8,463 nt of DNA from CAVBBU01 sp963593765. GTDB lineage: Bacteria; Bacillota; Clostridia; Lachnospirales; Lachnospiraceae. The notes under the pieces are model-generated. The model searched no databases and had not been told where the DNA came from. It worked only from the letters and a program-made list of their open reading frames with translations. Positions within the stretch are counted from its first letter, which is position 1, and every line of letters begins with the position of its first letter. A program made the translations under genes and the position numbers. Shown here in pieces: positions 6,405-8,463 of this stretch. Location: assembly GCA_963593765.1 (NCBI GenBank), contig CAVBBU010000086.1, positions 1 through 8,463 on the forward strand, read 5' to 3'.

Positions 6405-6433
6405 ATTATATATAGCTATTATTTATAAGTCAA
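6405..6433 (-). promoter_or_regulatory. Strong sigma-A-type promoter of livJ
   Basis: On the minus strand TTGACT (6433-6428) is followed, after exactly 17 bases, by a perfect TATAAT (6410-6405). The predicted transcript start is near 6398, leaving a 5' leader of about 45 bases with the GAGGAGG SD at its end. That leader is too short for a T-box or riboswitch. A small TACC-T5-GGTA stem (6394-6382) is the only structure in it. Confidence 0.88.
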
Positions 6434-6470
6434 CCTAGCATTCTATAACAATTAATTATACCATATATAA

Positions 6471-7112
6471 CTAATGCTTACTTGAAAATGAAATTTTATT
6501 TTCAGAATGTGTAAGAAGTCTGTGAATATTTGCCCTGTGCCTGTATATGCTCATTCCTGCTATAATCAAGGTTAAAAGCTCAAATTCTATAACTGCCGAT
6601 CCACTTTGCATATATATTCCGCTTAGATTATAGTAGCTAAACATGATAATAGTTGTAAGCATAACCAGTATAGAGCCAAGTGAAACATATCTGGTTATAC
6701 TTACAGTAAGTATAAATATTATAAGACAAACAAGAGTTACTCTTAGGTCGGTAGCCATTATAATTCCTGCCGTCGATGCTACGCCCTTTCCGCCCTTAAA
6801 ATTAAGATAAAACGGAAAGTTGTGCCCGAGTATAGCCCCAAGTCCTATATAGAGCATACGAGTATAAACTATATCAGGGCAAGCAGCATAAAGATACCTA
6901 ACTATCATGCAAGGGATAAATGATTTCATAGCATCTCCAAGTAAAACTATAATCCCTGCCTTTATTCCGAGCACACGAAGTGAATTTGTAGCACCGGCAT
7001 TGCCACTGCCGCTTTTTCTTATATCCATATTTTTAAAAAGCTTGCCGTACATGTAGCCAGTCTGAAACAATCCGCATATATATCCTATAGCTAATAGTAA
7101 AATCCTATCCAT
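6471..7112 (-). CDS. plsY: Glycerol-3-phosphate acyltransferase PlsY (acyl-phosphate dependent)
   Basis: The 213-residue multi-pass membrane enzyme transfers an acyl group from acyl-phosphate to sn-glycerol-3-phosphate, the first committed step of phospholipid synthesis in most Gram-positives. All three family motifs are present. Motif 1 is SGSGNAGATNSLR at 34-46 (Ala at 39 where Pro is common, an accepted variant). Motif 2 is LGHNFPFYLNFKGGKGVAST at 95-114. Motif 3 is YRHRANIHRLL at 190-200. Hydrophobic segments lie near 3-22, 50-72, 84-100, 112-138, 142-162 and 176-190. The length is normal, with a short polar tail. The start shares one base with the der stop (TAATG), with GGGAG four bases upstream, so it is translationally coupled to der. 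In many firmicutes gpsA follows plsY; here livJ does. Confidence 0.95.
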   Translation of the reverse strand: MDRILLLAIGYICGLFQTGYMYGKLFKNMDIRKSGSGNAGATNSLRVLGIKAGIIVLLGDAMKSFIPCMIVRYLYAACPDIVYTRMLYIGLGAILGHNFPFYLNFKGGKGVASTAGIIMATDLRVTLVCLIIFILTVSITRYVSLGSILVMLTTIIMFSYYNLSGIYMQSGSAVIEFELLTLIIAGMSIYRHRANIHRLLTHSENKISFSSKH

Positions 7113-8443
7113 TATTCTCCCTTGTCATTTCTTTCTCTGACAATAAATTTGATTGATGTACCTCTAAAGCCAAATGCCTCTCTTAGCTTATTTTCCAAAT
7201 ATCTTACATATGAAAAATGCATAAGCTTTTTATCATTTACAAAGACAACAAAGGTCGGTGGCTTAACAGCAACCTGCGTAGCATAATAAATTCTAAGTCT
7301 CTTTCCCTTATCAGATGGCGGCTGCTGCAAAACCGTAGCCTCTGTAATAATCTCATTAAGAACACCTGTCTGAATACGCATAGATTGGTTTTCTATAATA
7401 ATATCTATAGTATCAAATATCTTTGGAAGCCTCTGCCCTGTAGCAGCAGATATAAACATATACTCTGCATATTGCATAAACGAAAGCACGCTTTTAGTCT
7501 TATCAGTAAATTCCTTAACTGTCTTATTATCCTTTTCTATAAGATCCCACTTGTTAAGGGCGACTATTATACCCTTTCCTCTGTCGTGGGCAATGCCGGC
7601 AATCTTAGCATCCTGCTCGCTAACCCCCTCTTTAGCATCTATAACCATTATAACAACATCCGCCCTTTCAACTGCTGTAACTGCACGGATAATGCTATAT
7701 CTTTCAAGATCCTCTGTTATCTTGCTTTTTCTTCGTATGCCGGCTGTATCTATAAATATATATTCCCTTCCGTCATGCTTAACAGTCGTATCTATAGCAT
7801 CTCTTGTAGTTCCTGCAATATCTGAAACTATAACTCTGTTCTCTCCAAGCAGCCTATTTATAAGGCTTGACTTACCTACATTTGGCTTACCTATAACAGC
7901 AATTCTAGGTCTGTCATCATCCTCTGCATCTGTTAGATATCTGCTGTCAAAGCTTTCCGTTACCTTATCTAAAAGGTCACCAAGTCCTAGCCTAGATGCA
8001 GCAGATACTGCTATAGGATCTCCTATACCGAGATTATAAAACTCATATATATCATTGCCAAACTTTTGAAGGCTGTCTACTTTATTTACAGCAAGCACTA
8101 CAGGCTTTTTAGATCGTCTAAGCATGTCAGCGACCTTGCCGTCAGCATCCTGCAGCCCCTGCCTTACATCTACAATAAAAATAATAACATCGGCTGTTTC
8201 TATGGCTATCTGTGCCTGCTCTCTCATCTGCGATAAAATAACATCGCTTGACTCCGGCTCTATACCGCCTGTGTCTATAAGAGTAAAGCCTATGTTAAGC
8301 CATTCACAATCCGCATATATCCTATCTCTGGTTACTCCCGGAGTGTCCTTTACTATAGATATCTGCTCGCCTGCTATAGCATTAAAAAGGGTGGACTTAC
8401 CTACATTTGGTCTTCCTACTATAGCAACTACTGGTTTACTCAT
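7112..8443 (-). CDS. der: Ribosome assembly GTPase Der (EngA)
   Basis: The 443-residue protein has the diagnostic tandem GTPase layout. Domain 1: G1 GRPNVGKST (10-18), TRDR with the G2 Thr at 38-41, G3 DTGG (57-60), G4 NKVD (120-123), G5 SAAS (147-150). Domain 2: G1 GKPNVGKSS (185-193), TTRD (212-215), G3 DTAG (232-235), G4 NKWD (297-300), G5 SAATG (332-336). A KH-like C-terminal domain (about 355-437) carries KRLRIYYATQ and the terminal GTSIKFIVRER. An acidic linker (171-177) joins the two G domains. Der acts in 50S subunit maturation and is usually essential. The ATG at 8443 has GAGAGG nine bases upstream; the promoter is outside the window. About 30 of its 48 Ile codons are AUA by hand count. 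Confidence 0.97.
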   Translation of the reverse strand: MSKPVVAIVGRPNVGKSTLFNAIAGEQISIVKDTPGVTRDRIYADCEWLNIGFTLIDTGGIEPESSDVILSQMREQAQIAIETADVIIFIVDVRQGLQDADGKVADMLRRSKKPVVLAVNKVDSLQKFGNDIYEFYNLGIGDPIAVSAASRLGLGDLLDKVTESFDSRYLTDAEDDDRPRIAVIGKPNVGKSSLINRLLGENRVIVSDIAGTTRDAIDTTVKHDGREYIFIDTAGIRRKSKITEDLERYSIIRAVTAVERADVVIMVIDAKEGVSEQDAKIAGIAHDRGKGIIVALNKWDLIEKDNKTVKEFTDKTKSVLSFMQYAEYMFISAATGQRLPKIFDTIDIIIENQSMRIQTGVLNEIITEATVLQQPPSDKGKRLRIYYATQVAVKPPTFVVFVNDKKLMHFSYVRYLENKLREAFGFRGTSIKFIVRERNDKGE

Positions 8444-8463
8444 ATCTATTTACCTCTCTTAAA

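Noticed and set aside
6437..6478. Imperfect hairpin (AGCATT/AATGCT) after plsY as a terminator
   Set aside because: Only a 6-bp outer stem with a ragged A/T interior, overlapping the plsY stop and with no U-run on the minus strand. It is too weak to call.
6483..6505. TGAAAAT/ATTTTCA inverted repeat near the 3' end of plsY
   Set aside because: It is A/T-only apart from one pair and lies within coding sequence that is otherwise normal. No terminator function can be supported.
7217..8462. Long plus-strand open frames opposite der (7217-7825, 7551-8039, 8124-8462)
   Set aside because: They lie antisense to der, whose domains are complete and unambiguous. The products are Ser/Leu/Ile-rich shadow translations without SDs.

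Overview
The window suggests a low-GC Gram-positive bacterium of the Clostridia, most likely a Lachnospiraceae-type Firmicute. The evidence is strong AGGAG-type ribosome binding sites, A/T-rich coding sequence with AUA as the favoured Ile codon, a TopB with the firmicute-style DSGREGE motif, a YitT-family membrane protein, and a lipoprotein-type solute-binding protein. Species cannot be fixed from the sequence.

Layout from left to right: (1) the 5' part of a type IA topoisomerase gene (topB-like, minus strand) runs off the left edge. It is divergent from (2) a yitT/DUF2179 membrane protein gene on the plus strand. (3) A convergent junction dense in hairpins separates yitT from (4) a complete branched-chain amino acid ABC transporter on the minus strand. 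In transcription order this is livJ (binding lipoprotein), livH and livM (permeases), livG and livF (ATPases). livH, livM, livG and livF are packed end to end. livJ is separated from livH by 391 bp. (5) Upstream of livJ on the same strand are plsY (glycerol-3-phosphate acyltransferase) and der/engA (ribosome-assembly GTPase), which overlap by one base.

How the genes work together: LivJ captures substrate outside the membrane, LivH/LivM form the channel, and LivG/LivF drive import. livJ has its own near-consensus promoter and a strong terminator directly behind it, an arrangement that would give more binding protein than permease. Der and PlsY are housekeeping functions (50S maturation and phospholipid synthesis) and probably form a separate transcription unit entering from the right.

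The part least explained by known genes is the livJ-livH gap. Behind the terminator lie two adjacent, imperfectly palindromic, GC-rich domains (about 4843-4987 and 4990-5114, cores near 60% GC by hand count) that share inverted sub-motifs. They look like a degenerate palindromic extragenic element or a structured RNA. No phage, CRISPR, transposase or defence genes are visible; the rest is ordinary chromosomal core.
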